NCBI GenBank assembly: GCA_947379755.1
Contig: CANCOC010000004.1
Coordinates: 1 to 64,000, forward strand
DNA from: Alcaligenaceae bacterium
GTDB lineage: Bacteria; Pseudomonadota; Gammaproteobacteria; Burkholderiales; Burkholderiaceae_B
DNA: 64,000 bases
Direction of reading: 5' to 3'
Part shown: positions 19,865 through 27,906 of the stretch, piece by piece
Numbering within the stretch: position 1 is the stretch's first letter
Layout: each line of letters begins with the position of its first letter
Position numbers and translations under genes: made by a program
The notes under the pieces: generated by a model
What the model saw: only the letters and a program-made list of their open reading frames with translations
The model's database searches: none
Told to the model about the DNA's origin: nothing

Positions 19865-21280
19865 ATGACATCTGCAATCACACCCCCCGCCTCACCCGTG
19901 CGCACCCGCTTTGCACCCTCCCCGACGGGCTTTTTGCATCTGGGCGGCGCTCGCACGGCATTATTTGCCTGGGCTTATGCCCGCCACTTCGGTGGCACGT
20001 TCATTTTACGCATCGAAGACACCGACCTTGAGCGCTCGACACCCGAGGCGGTGCAGGCCATTCTGGATGGCATGGCATGGCTGGGCCTGACGCCTGACGA
20101 AGGTCCGTTCTATCAGATGCAACATATGGATCGATACCGGGAGGTGATCGCCTCGATGCTGGCTGCCGGCACCGCATACCACTGCTACAGCACACCAGCC
20201 GAAGTCGATGCCATGCGTGAGCGCGCACGGGCCAAAGGTGAAAAGCCTCGTTACGATGGCACGTGGCGCCCAGAACCGGGCAAAGCCCTGCCTGCAGTTC
20301 CGGCAGACCGCAAGCCAGTGGTTCGCTTCAAAAGTCCACAGGGCGGCACCACCAGCTGGACCGACATGGTCAAAGGCACGATCAGTTTTGACAACACCGA
20401 GCTTGATGATCTGGTGATTGCGCGTCCAGATGGCACGCCGACTTATAACTTCTGTGTCGTGGTCGACGACTGGGACATGCGGATCACACATGTACTGCGT
20501 GGCGACGATCATGTGAACAACACCCCGCGCCAGATCACAATTTTGCGTGCGCTGGGTGCCCCGGTTCCCGAATATGGCCATGTTCCGATGATCCTCGGAC
20601 CGGATGGCGAAAAACTGTCCAAACGCCACGGCGCAGTCAGCGTCATGGAATATGACCACGATGGCTACCAGCCAGAGGCCATGATCAACTATCTGGCCCG
20701 TCTGGGCTGGAGCCATGGCGATGACGAACTCTTTACCCGCGAGCAGCTGGTCAGCTGGTTCGATCCTCAGCACCTGTCAAAGTCAGCAGCACAGTGGGAT
20801 CCCAAAAAACTGAACTGGGTCAGCGCCCACTACATTAAGCATACTGATGATGCCTTGCTCGCCCAGCAGATCGCTCCACGTATAACAGGTCGCGGCGGCG
20901 ACATTGCCAAAGTTGATCTGCTGCAGGTGGTCAAACTGCTCAAAGATCGTGCCGAAACACTTGAGCAGCTTGCCGAGGGTGCCATGCTGTTTTGTGGGGA
21001 GTTTATCCAGCCTGCCGAGGAGCTGGTCACACTGCACCTGACTGAAACCGCGCGCAACGCATTGCGGGACTTCGCTGTGCAGGCGGGTGACATTGCCTGG
21101 ACACGCGAAGCGATTTCAGCATTGATTAAAACCGTGCTGGCCACCCATACACTCAAAATGCCGCAACTGGCGATCCCTTTGCGGGTTGCCGTTGCCGGCT
21201 CAACGCATACGCCAGCTATTGATGCAGTGCTAGAAATCCTGGGCAAACAAACCGTGCTGGCCAGACTGGCCGACATCTGA
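19865..21280 (+). CDS. gltX: Glutamyl-tRNA synthetase
   Basis: Class I synthetase charging tRNA-Glu. The 471-residue protein has [20 protein letters not shown] (HIGH region) and the KLSKRHG motif (KMSKS equivalent), followed by the helical anticodon-binding domain. Length and motifs are normal for a discriminating GluRS. It is divergent from the Pat-like gene (104-nt gap) and ends 2 nt from the convergent lipoprotein gene. Confidence 0.98.
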   Translation: MTSAITPPASPVRTRFAPSPTGFLHLGGARTALFAWAYARHFGGTFILRIEDTDLERSTPEAVQAILDGMAWLGLTPDEGPFYQMQHMDRYREVIASMLAAGTAYHCYSTPAEVDAMRERARAKGEKPRYDGTWRPEPGKALPAVPADRKPVVRFKSPQGGTTSWTDMVKGTISFDNTELDDLVIARPDGTPTYNFCVVVDDWDMRITHVLRGDDHVNNTPRQITILRALGAPVPEYGHVPMILGPDGEKLSKRHGAVSVMEYDHDGYQPEAMINYLARLGWSHGDDELFTREQLVSWFDPQHLSKSAAQWDPKKLNWVSAHYIKHTDDALLAQQIAPRITGRGGDIAKVDLLQVVKLLKDRAETLEQLAEGAMLFCGEFIQPAEELVTLHLTETARNALRDFAVQAGDIAWTREAISALIKTVLATHTLKMPQLAIPLRVAVAGSTHTPAIDAVLEILGKQTVLARLADI

Positions 21281-21282
21281 CG

Positions 21283-21828
21283 TTACATCAGACGAAAGCC
21301 ATCCTGCACTTTCTTGGCAAGCAGAGTTTTGCTGTTGGGGCGGTCTTCGCGATACATCAGGCGCGTGGCATCGACTTTTTCTACAACATATGTGGTGGAA
21401 TAAATCGGATCGTTAAAGTCGATCAGTTCACCGTTGGATTTGCTCACGCGCGTGATCAGCTTGCCTGCGGGAGCTTCCCAACAGCCTGTTTCACGCAATT
21501 CGGATCTGATGTTGCGCCCCTGCTTGACGCGCGTTTGCTGGCGCAGGTTGCCATCAGCACTCAGTGTCAGTAAGGTCTGAATCTCTCCAGCCACACCACT
21601 TTGCTTGGTGACCAGATACCAGCTGCCGATCAGGGCATTGCCAGCGGTCGGGGCAATGCAACGGGGAGCAACCGCGCCGCTCGGTGCTGGCACAACGGGC
21701 GCATCCTTGGGTCTGGGCAAGCCACAGGCCGACAACAGCAGGCACAATAATAAGACACACCCGTGACGCGCGCGACGTCCAAACGCAAATACTCCCAGAC
21801 TCCAGACACCCTGCACCGCTGCAAACAT
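21283..21828 (-). CDS. Putative lipoprotein of unknown function
   Basis: A 181-residue protein with a hydrophobic stretch ending in the lipobox LLSAC-G at about residue 35, suggesting lipidation at that Cys. The predicted signal is long, so the true start may lie downstream at an unannotated GTG or TTG. The mature part holds GSWYLVTKQSG and several beta-strand-like segments, but I recognise no family. It stands alone between gltX (convergent) and the nrdA leader (divergent). Confidence 0.7.
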   Translation of the reverse strand: MFAAVQGVWSLGVFAFGRRARHGCVLLLCLLLSACGLPRPKDAPVVPAPSGAVAPRCIAPTAGNALIGSWYLVTKQSGVAGEIQTLLTLSADGNLRQQTRVKQGRNIRSELRETGCWEAPAGKLITRVSKSNGELIDFNDPIYSTTYVVEKVDATRLMYREDRPNSKTLLAKKVQDGFRLM

Positions 21829-22117
21829 TACAACTCCAGAATTTTCAATAAAACTTTATAAAAAAGGCTTGATAGCGACATAGTGCAGTAAATCGACCCG
21901 CTCGCCACGACAATATGCACTTCATTGGCACAGTCAGTGAGAGTTGATGGTTTTTACACCACACTATGCTGCCAAAAGCGATCCCAGCCACACGCAAACA
22001 GGGACGCGCCTGACACACAGAGCATCCCCGTAAACCGGAGCTTAAACGAGACACTCGGCATCAGAGTGCATGCGGACACTCACTTGTGACACCCCAAAGC
22101 CCAAGATAAAAAAATAT

Positions 22118-22136
22118 ATCAATATTAACTATTGAT
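22118..22136. promoter_or_regulatory. AT-rich palindrome upstream of the NrdR boxes
   Basis: ATCAATA (22118-22124) and TATTGAT (22130-22136) are perfect inverted repeats around a 5-bp spacer. This looks like an operator for a dimeric regulator, but I cannot say which one. It lies 15 bp before the first NrdR box. Confidence 0.45.
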
Positions 22137-22150
22137 CGAAAACCATCAAA

Positions 22151-22166
22151 CCACTAGAATTGGTGC
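22151..22166 (+). promoter_or_regulatory. NrdR box 1 (degenerate)
   Basis: CCACTAGAATTGGTGC matches the known consensus acaCwAtATaTwGtgt at 10 of 16 positions, including the core CTA and GTG. Its start lies exactly 31 bp before box 2, the spacing (three helical turns) known for paired NrdR sites. Confidence 0.7.
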
Positions 22167-22181
22167 CAATCAGATATAAAA

Positions 22182-22197
22182 ACACTATATGTAGTAG
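22182..22197 (+). promoter_or_regulatory. NrdR box 2
   Basis: ACACTATATGTAGTAG matches the NrdR consensus at nearly every core position. It stands 120 nt before the nrdA start and probably overlaps the promoter. The repressor gene itself is at 4189-4659. Confidence 0.85.
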
Positions 22198-22220
22198 CCA
22201 AGCACCAGCTTATTGAGCCG

Positions 22221-22250
22221 TATCCCCATTCTGAAAATAGCCTGGGGATA
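22221..22250 (+). other. Stem-loop in the nrdA leader
   Basis: TATCCCCA (22221-22228) and TGGGGATA (22243-22250) are perfect inverted repeats with a 14-nt loop. The element is downstream of the NrdR boxes, so it is probably transcribed. Confidence 0.55.
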
Positions 22251-22278
22251 TAGAGAGCGTCATACAAAACCCATACCA

Positions 22279-22300
22279 AAACGTGGCTTGTGCCACGTTT
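22279..22300 (+). other. Stem-loop next to the nrdA ribosome-binding site
   Basis: AAACGTGGC (22279-22287) and GCCACGTTT (22292-22300) form a perfect 9-bp stem with a TTGT loop, ending 5 nt before the Shine-Dalgarno sequence. No T tract follows, so a translational or stability role is more likely than termination. Confidence 0.6.
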
Positions 22301-22317
22301 ATTCCGCAGGAGCCTTA

Positions 22318-25230
22318 ATGCAAACATCGATCAATAGCGTGTCCAGAACAGACACAGCACCTCTTTTCGCCACATCCGAAGCGCCCATTACCGAAGCCGT
22401 GTGGACGCAGTACCACATCATTCGCCGCAATGGCTCTGTCGTCAATTTCGAACCCGGCAAGATTGGGATCGCCATGACAAAAGCCTTTCTGGCGGTCAAT
22501 GGCGGCCAGGGTGCCGCATCCGCCCGCGTGCGCGAACTGGTGGACTCGCTGACACGTCAAGTCGTGCTGGCGCTGGTGCGCAGCCGTCCAAATGGTGGCA
22601 CCTTTCATATAGAGGACGTGCAGGATGCCGTCGAATTGTCTCTCATGCGATCTGGCGAACATGATGTAGCACGTTCTTATGTGCTCTACCGTGAACGCCG
22701 TTCACAGGAGCGTGCCAGCGCAAACATCGATCAGGCTCCGATCGAAGCAAGCACACTGCATGTCATAGAGAATGGCGTACGCAAGCCGCTTGATCTGGCA
22801 AAACTCAAAGCAACCATTGAATCTGCAGGCTTTGGCCTGGGCGAGTTCGTCGACACGGCAGCGATCCAGAGAGAGACTCTTAAAAACCTGTACGACGGCG
22901 TGCCTGTCGATGAGGTCTATAAATCAGCAATTCTTTCCGCGCGTGCAATGGTCGAAAATGACCCGGCCTACAGCAAGGTCACTGCCCGCCTGCTCCTGCA
23001 TACGATTCGCAAAGAGGTCCTGAGCGAAGAAGTCTCGCAAGAAGATATGAATACCCGGTATGCAACCTACTTTCCGACATTCATCAAGCGTGGGGTCGAG
23101 GGTGGCCTGTTGAACTCAGAACTCTCACGCTACGATTTGCCACGCCTGGCAGCAGCACTTGATGCAAGCCGTGACCTGCAGTTCGACTACCTGGGCTTGC
23201 AAACACTGTATGACCGCTACTTCCTGCATCTGCGTGGACAGCGTATCGAACTCCCCCAGGTCTTCTTCATGCGCGTTGCGATGGGTCTGGCTATCGCCGA
23301 GATCGATCGCGAAACACGCGCGATCGAGTTCTATCAAATCTTGTCGTCGTTTGACTTCATGAGTTCGACACCGACCCTGTTTAACGCCGGCACGCTCCAC
23401 TCGCAATTATCATCCTGCTACCTGTCGACTGTTGCTGACAACCTCGACGGTATTTACGAAGCCATCAAAGAAAATGCACTGCTGGCAAAATATGCAGGCG
23501 GCCTGGGCAACGATTGGACACCCGTTCGTGCGATGCGCAGCCACATCAAGGGTACAAACGGCGAAAGTCAGGGCGTTGTACCTTTCCTGAAAGTCGTCAA
23601 CGACACCGCCGTCGCGGTGAACCAGGGCGGCAAACGCAAAGGCGCTGTCTGTTGCTATCTTGAGTCATGGCATCTGGATATCGAGGAGTTCCTGGACCTG
23701 CGTAAAAACACAGGCGACGAACGTCGTCGCACGCACGACATGAATACCGCAAACTGGATTCCCGATCTGTTCATGAAGCGCGTCATCGAAGGCGGCGACT
23801 GGACATTGTTCTCGCCATCGGACTGCCCAGACCTGCACGAAAAAGTCGGTGAAGCATTCGAACGCGCTTATGTCGGCTACGAAGACAAGGCCGCACGCGG
23901 CGAACTCGAACTCTTCAAAAAAATGCCTGCTACAAACTTGTGGCGCAAGATGCTGTCGATGCTGTTCGAAACCGGCCACCCATGGATCACGTTCAAAGAT
24001 CCCTGCAACATCCGGTCACCACAACAACATGTGGGTGTCGTGCACAGCTCGAACCTTTGCACCGAGATCACGCTCAATACCAACGAATCTGAAATCGCAG
24101 TGTGCAACCTGGGCTCAGTCAACCTGCTGGCCCACCTCAAGCACAATGCAGATGGTTCGCAAGTGCTTGATCAGGAAAAACTCAAACGCACCATCACGAT
24201 TGCTATGCGTATGCTCGACAACGTAATCGACATTAACTATTACGCAGTTGATAAGGCTCGCAACTCGAACGTGCGTCATCGTCCAGTTGGTCTGGGCATC
24301 ATGGGCTTCCAGGATTGCCTGCATGCGATGCGCGTGCCATATGCATCACAGGACGCCATCGAATTTGCTGACCGCTCAATGGAAGCCGTGTGCTATTACG
24401 CTTATGGCGCCTCAAGCGATCTGGCTGCAGAGCGCGGTCGTTACGCAAGCTTTGACGGCTCACTCTGGTCGCGTGGAATCTTGCCACATGACTCGATCGC
24501 ATTGCTGCGCGAACATCGCGGCGGCTACGTCGAAGTTGATGATTCGATCACACTCGATTGGGATTCGTTGCGCGCACGCATCAGACTGCAAGGTATGCGC
24601 AACTCAAATTGTGTTGCAATTGCCCCAACTGCAACAATTTCGAATATTATTGGCGTGTCTGCGTGCATCGAACCAACATATCAAAACTTGTACGTTAAAT
24701 CGAACCTCTCCGGCGAGTTCACTGTGGTCAACGAACATCTTGTTCGCGACCTCAAAAAACTCGGAATATGGGATGAAGTGATGGTCGCCGATTTGAAATA
24801 TTTCGACGGCAGCTTGTCCCGCATTGATCGCGTTCCCGCCGATCTGCGCGCCCTATACGCTACAGCTTTTGAAGTTGAGCCCACATGGATTGTTGAATGC
24901 GCATCACGTCGTCAGAAATGGATCGATCAGGCACAGTCACTCAACATCTATATGGCCGGCGCTTCGGGCAAAAAACTTGACGACACATACAAGCTTGCCT
25001 GGCTACGCGGTCTCAAGACCACCTACTATCTCCGTACGCTTGGCGCAACGAGCGCCGAGAAATCAACAGGTCGTGGTGGCGAACTCAATGCAGTCAACTC
25101 ATCGGGCGCAAACTCAACAAGTGGTACATTCGCATCCGCTCAGGTCTTGCCTGAAGCAGAGATTCTAGGTGTGGCTTGCTCGATGAGGCCTGGTGATCCA
25201 GGTTTTGAAGAGTGCGAAGCCTGCCAATAA
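22318..25230 (+). CDS. nrdA: Class Ia ribonucleotide reductase, alpha subunit
   Basis: Reduces ribonucleoside diphosphates to deoxyribonucleotides. The 970-residue protein has ATP-cone-like modules at about 35-130 and 145-235, then the catalytic barrel. Active-site residues appear in NLCTEITLN (the N-x-C-x-E motif) and AVCNLGSVNL. SSCYLSTVADNLDGI holds the other redox Cys, and the C-terminus ECEACQ carries the thioredoxin-reducible pair. The ATG at 22318 is preceded by GCAGGAG; an in-frame start 105 nt upstream would overlap the leader hairpins and is unlikely. nrdB follows after 18 nt. Paired NrdR boxes upstream imply NrdR repression. Confidence 0.97.
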   Translation: MQTSINSVSRTDTAPLFATSEAPITEAVWTQYHIIRRNGSVVNFEPGKIGIAMTKAFLAVNGGQGAASARVRELVDSLTRQVVLALVRSRPNGGTFHIEDVQDAVELSLMRSGEHDVARSYVLYRERRSQERASANIDQAPIEASTLHVIENGVRKPLDLAKLKATIESAGFGLGEFVDTAAIQRETLKNLYDGVPVDEVYKSAILSARAMVENDPAYSKVTARLLLHTIRKEVLSEEVSQEDMNTRYATYFPTFIKRGVEGGLLNSELSRYDLPRLAAALDASRDLQFDYLGLQTLYDRYFLHLRGQRIELPQVFFMRVAMGLAIAEIDRETRAIEFYQILSSFDFMSSTPTLFNAGTLHSQLSSCYLSTVADNLDGIYEAIKENALLAKYAGGLGNDWTPVRAMRSHIKGTNGESQGVVPFLKVVNDTAVAVNQGGKRKGAVCCYLESWHLDIEEFLDLRKNTGDERRRTHDMNTANWIPDLFMKRVIEGGDWTLFSPSDCPDLHEKVGEAFERAYVGYEDKAARGELELFKKMPATNLWRKMLSMLFETGHPWITFKDPCNIRSPQQHVGVVHSSNLCTEITLNTNESEIAVCNLGSVNLLAHLKHNADGSQVLDQEKLKRTITIAMRMLDNVIDINYYAVDKARNSNVRHRPVGLGIMGFQDCLHAMRVPYASQDAIEFADRSMEAVCYYAYGASSDLAAERGRYASFDGSLWSRGILPHDSIALLREHRGGYVEVDDSITLDWDSLRARIRLQGMRNSNCVAIAPTATISNIIGVSACIEPTYQNLYVKSNLSGEFTVVNEHLVRDLKKLGIWDEVMVADLKYFDGSLSRIDRVPADLRALYATAFEVEPTWIVECASRRQKWIDQAQSLNIYMAGASGKKLDDTYKLAWLRGLKTTYYLRTLGATSAEKSTGRGGELNAVNSSGANSTSGTFASAQVLPEAEILGVACSMRPGDPGFEECEACQ

Positions 25231-25248
25231 TACATACCGGAATCAATC

Positions 25249-26430
25249 ATGCTGACCTGGAACGACGAACCTACTACTACGCACACCTCGCCCCCTCAGG
25301 GCGTGGCGCCTGCGCAAGCCTCCCTGCCACAACGCAATGCCACCGGAGTATTCGGTGACGATGCGTTGCCCACCCCCGGCCTGTCTCTCAAACCGGTGGC
25401 CGCCGATGCGGCAACACGCGTCAATGTCGCGGACAAACGCATCATCAATGGCAAGACAGATGTCAATCAACTGGTGCCCTTCAAGTACAAATGGGCCTGG
25501 GAAAAATACATTGCAACCTGCGCCAACCACTGGATGCCGCAAGAAATCAATATGTCGCGCGACATCGCGCTCTGGAAAAATCCAAACGGACTGACTGAAG
25601 ACGAGCGTCGCATTATCAAACGCAATCTTGGTTTTTTCGTCACGGCTGACTCCCTGGCTGCCAACAACATCGTGCTGGGAACCTACCGCCACATCACGGC
25701 TCCCGAATGCCGCCAGTTTTTGTTGCGCCAGGCGTTTGAAGAAGCGATTCATACCCACGCCTATCAATATATTGTTGAGAGTCTGGATCTTGATGCCTCC
25801 GAAATCTTTAATGCCTACAACGAAGTCCCTTCGATTCGGGCCAAAGACCAATTCCTGATTCCGTTCATTGACGTCATTGCAGATCCTCTGTTCAAGACCG
25901 GTACACCCGAGGCTGACCAGACACTGTTGAAATCGTTAATTGTGTTTGCCTGCCTAATGGAAGGCCTGTTCTTCTATGTCGGTTTTACACAAATTCTTGC
26001 ACTGGGTCGCCAGAACAAGATGACAGGAGCCGCGGAGCAGTACATGTACATCCTGCGTGATGAATCCATGCATTGCAATTTCGGCATTGATCTGATTAAC
26101 ACGATCAAACTTGAAAATCCTCACCTCTGGACACCTGCATTCCGCGAAGAAATTCGTGCACTGTTCGCAAAGGCTGTTGATCTGGAATATGCATACGCTG
26201 AAGACACCATGCCACGTGGCGTGCTGGGTCTGAATGCACCAATGTTTAAATCATATCTGCGCTTTATTGCAAATCGTCGTTGCCAACAGATCGGTATTGA
26301 GCCATTATTCGCACAGGAAGAAAATCCATTCCCGTGGATGGCTGAAATGATTGACTTAAAGAAAGAACGTAACTTTTTCGAAACACGTGTGATTGAGTAT
26401 CAGACTGGCGGTGCCCTGAACTGGGAGTAA
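25249..26430 (+). CDS. nrdB: Class Ia ribonucleotide reductase, beta subunit
   Basis: Di-iron subunit that generates the tyrosyl radical used by NrdA. In the 393-residue protein the first metal ligand is probably the Asp of [20 protein letters not shown] supplies the E-x-x-H ligands and the radical Tyr seven residues after the Glu, and DESMHCNFG supplies the second E-x-x-H pair. The first ~60 residues are Pro/Ala/Thr-rich and look disordered. It is cotranscribed with nrdA. After its stop comes a 261-nt structured gap and then the histone H1-like gene. Confidence 0.96.
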   Translation: MLTWNDEPTTTHTSPPQGVAPAQASLPQRNATGVFGDDALPTPGLSLKPVAADAATRVNVADKRIINGKTDVNQLVPFKYKWAWEKYIATCANHWMPQEINMSRDIALWKNPNGLTEDERRIIKRNLGFFVTADSLAANNIVLGTYRHITAPECRQFLLRQAFEEAIHTHAYQYIVESLDLDASEIFNAYNEVPSIRAKDQFLIPFIDVIADPLFKTGTPEADQTLLKSLIVFACLMEGLFFYVGFTQILALGRQNKMTGAAEQYMYILRDESMHCNFGIDLINTIKLENPHLWTPAFREEIRALFAKAVDLEYAYAEDTMPRGVLGLNAPMFKSYLRFIANRRCQQIGIEPLFAQEENPFPWMAEMIDLKKERNFFETRVIEYQTGGALNWE

Positions 26431-26466
26431 TCCGCTAGTCAGAGTCTTGACGCGCAGCAGTAACTT

Positions 26467-26493
26467 CCGATGGATGGCAAAAAAATCCATCGG
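26467..26493 (+). other. Perfect stem-loop between nrdB and the H1-like gene
   Basis: CCGATGGAT (26467-26475) and ATCCATCGG (26485-26493) form a 9-bp stem with an A-rich 9-nt loop. No T tract follows on the plus strand. It is 36 nt after the nrdB stop. Confidence 0.55.
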
Positions 26494-26494
26494 T

Positions 26495-26543
26495 GCCATT
26501 TGAATTGGTTCGCGCCCTCTTGGCGGGAGGCAGTTCAAATGGC
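26495..26543 (+). other. Larger stem-loop in the H1-like gene leader
   Basis: GCCATTTGAA (26495-26504) and TTCAAATGGC (26534-26543) are perfect 10-bp inverted repeats; the enclosed 29 nt contain a smaller CGCC/GGCG hairpin. Directly adjoining the preceding stem-loop, it suggests a folded RNA leader or a small RNA. I do not recognise a known family. Confidence 0.5.
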
Positions 26544-26691
26544 TGTGCCGTATTCATTAGCACAAACCAGTTGTCTACCGAGGTCTGGTTGTGGTTTGTT
26601 CCTATGAATAACTCGGGCGACACAAAGTCCCATGGTGGGATGAGTCAAGCACGGGTTTAATGTTTGGGACCCTGAACTAAGGAGTATTACC

Positions 26692-27075
26692 ATGGCAACA
26701 GCCAAAAAAGCAGTCAAGAAAGTTGCAGCAAAGAAAGTAGTTGCTAAGAAAGTAGTTGCTAAGAAAGTAGTTGCTAAGAAAGTTGTGGCAAAGAAAGTTG
26801 TAGCTAAAAAAGTTGTAGCTAAGAAAGTTGCAGCTAAGAAGCCAGCAGCTAAAAAAGTTGCCGCTAAAAAGCCTGCAGCTAAAAAAGTAGCAGCTAAGAA
26901 GCCTGCAGTTAAGAAAGTTGCAGCTAAGCCAGCAGCCAAAAAAGTTGCCGCCAAAAAGCCAGCAGCTAAAAAAGTCGCAGCTAAGAAGCCTGCAGCTAAA
27001 AAAGTTGTCGCTAAGCCAGCCGCTAAAAAAGTAGTCAAGCCAGTCGCAGCTAAGCCAGCTGCAAAAAAAAAATAG
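26692..27075 (+). CDS. Histone H1-like, Lys/Ala-rich DNA-binding protein (zero frame ends at a poly-A tract)
   Basis: Almost the entire 127-residue product is Lys, Ala and Val in KKVVA/KKPAA/KKVAA pentads, the composition of bacterial H1-like proteins (Bordetella BpH1, HctB types) that bind and compact DNA. Start ATG is preceded by AAGGAG. The zero frame stops with TAG directly after ten A residues (27063-27072). The -1 frame then continues for 41 codons with matching composition, giving a 168-residue product. So this reading probably lacks the real C-terminus, unless slippage restores it. Codon use is A-rich and unlike neighbouring genes. A long structured leader precedes it and a terminator follows at 27223. 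Confidence 0.88.
   Translation: MATAKKAVKKVAAKKVVAKKVVAKKVVAKKVVAKKVVAKKVVAKKVAAKKPAAKKVAAKKPAAKKVAAKKPAVKKVAAKPAAKKVAAKKPAAKKVAAKKPAAKKVVAKPAAKKVVKPVAAKPAAKKK
26731..26820 (+). repeat. 15-bp tandem repeats encoding KKVVA
   Basis: Three perfect copies of AAGAAAGTAGTTGCT stand at 26731-26745, 26746-26760 and 26761-26775, followed by three imperfect copies; more degenerate pentad repeats continue to about 27060. Copy-number change would lengthen or shorten the protein by five residues without shifting the frame. Confidence 0.92.
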
Positions 27076-27197
27076 TTAAAAAAGCTGCGGCCAAAAAGCC
27101 TGCAGTCGCTGCCCCCACGGCAGTTGCAGCACCAGTGGCCAAAACAGCCCTGAATCCTGCAGCATCGTGGCCATTTCCTACGGGCGGCCGTCCTTAA
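27063..27197 (+). pseudogene. -1 frame C-terminal part of the H1-like protein (frameshift at A10)
   Basis: After the ten-A run, the -1 frame (codons from 27072, stop TAA 27195-27197) reads through more Lys/Ala sequence and ends KTALNPAASWPFPTGGRP. From memory, an 'ALNPAAxWPFPTG' ending is characteristic of Burkholderiales H1-like proteins, so this is very likely true coding sequence. Joining the frames needs one extra base (or two fewer), equal to a -1 slip on A-AAA-AAA. The cause may be programmed slippage, a variable tract, a real inactivating mutation or a sequencing error. It is entered as a pseudogene only because the frame is broken. Confidence 0.8.
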
Positions 27198-27222
27198 GCT
27201 TTAAGGCTTAGGCTAGTACTAA

Positions 27223-27248
27223 CCGCCCAGTTCGCTGGGCGGTTTTTT
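27223..27248 (+). terminator. Rho-independent terminator of the H1-like gene
   Basis: CCGCCCAG (27223-27230), loop TTCG, CTGGGCGG (27235-27242), then TTTTTT. It lies 25 nt after the -1 frame stop and 147 nt after the zero-frame stop, which supports the longer reading as the real gene end. Confidence 0.95.
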
Positions 27249-27333
27249 ATTTGCTTCGCGGGATTGACTGCGAACTGGATTCAAGGCATGGCTCATGCGA
27301 CAATGAATCCCTACCCCAGTTGTTAAGGACGGC

Positions 27334-27903
27334 ATGCATATGCTTGGTGATATTCTGCGTTTTTTACTCGAAATCGGCTCATCTCTCTTTGGCGCGGCTT
27401 TGTTGGCACGGGCCTGGATTCATGCCGTCAGACTGCACCCATTTAACCCGATGTCACAGGCCATCCACCAGGCCACGAACTGGCTGATTCTGCCTCTTCG
27501 CAAACTTCTTCCCGCAGGCAAGACGCTTGACTGGGCCAGCCTGGTTGCAGCGTTAATCGTTGCAATGCTTTATTTGATTCTGATGTGGGTCGTATCGACC
27601 GGCACACTTCCGCCGCCGAGCCTGCTTCCAGCAGTTGTAGGTGCCGCAGTCGTGACCATGGCACGCTGGGCGCTTAACCTGATTGTCTGGATGACACTGA
27701 TACAGGCAGTGCTTTCATGGGTGAATCCACTGGCGGCAGTTATGCCCGTATTGCGTACGCTGACAGAACCCTTGCTGTTACCGATCCGCCGGATCATGCC
27801 CCAGTTCGGGTCGCTCGACCTCTCGCCCATTGCCTTGCTGATACTCGCACAAGTTGCGATGATGGTGCTCAATCGAATCAGCTTCTCACTGTTTGGCGTG
27901 TAA
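27334..27903 (+). CDS. YggT family integral membrane protein
   Basis: A 189-residue membrane protein with two copies of the YggT module, each a pair of hydrophobic helices. The first lies at about 5-75 and the second at about 95-180, with the ALSWVNPLAAVMPVLRTLTEP type of motif in the second. The family is linked with division-site and osmotic-stress phenotypes in some bacteria, but its molecular role is not settled. Two start codons, at 27334 and 27340, lie after AAGGA; the spacing (4 or 10 nt) does not decide between them. The MscS-type channel gene follows after 3 nt, so the two are cotranscribed. Confidence 0.9.
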   Translation: MHMLGDILRFLLEIGSSLFGAALLARAWIHAVRLHPFNPMSQAIHQATNWLILPLRKLLPAGKTLDWASLVAALIVAMLYLILMWVVSTGTLPPPSLLPAVVGAAVVTMARWALNLIVWMTLIQAVLSWVNPLAAVMPVLRTLTEPLLLPIRRIMPQFGSLDLSPIALLILAQVAMMVLNRISFSLFGV

Positions 27904-27906
27904 ACC

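Larger units (their letters stand above)
21829..22317 (+). other. Long non-coding leader/promoter region upstream of nrdA
   Basis: This 489-nt gap has no credible gene. The left half (21829-22080) shows nothing I can interpret. The right half holds, in order, an AT-rich palindrome (22118-22136), two NrdR boxes (22151-22166 and 22182-22197), two perfect stem-loops (22221-22250 and 22279-22300), and the nrdA ribosome-binding site GCAGGAG (22306-22312). Confidence 0.75.

Noticed and set aside
20006-20773. 255-codon open frame on the minus strand
   Set aside because: It is antisense to gltX, with no ribosome-binding site and no family resemblance.
26535-27038. Open frame antisense to the H1-like gene, rich in FLAAGFLAAT repeats
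   Set aside because: It is the reverse reading of the Lys/Ala repeats; its hydrophobic look arises from the composition.
26731-27060. Possible CRISPR-like repeat array
   Set aside because: The 15-bp units are contiguous, in frame and coding, with no spacers and no cas genes.
27100-27129. Hairpin downstream of the A10 tract as a frameshift stimulator
   Set aside because: The CTGCA...TGCAG / CTGCC...GGCAG fold is about 27 nt from the slippery run, too far for a typical stimulator; kept only as a remark.
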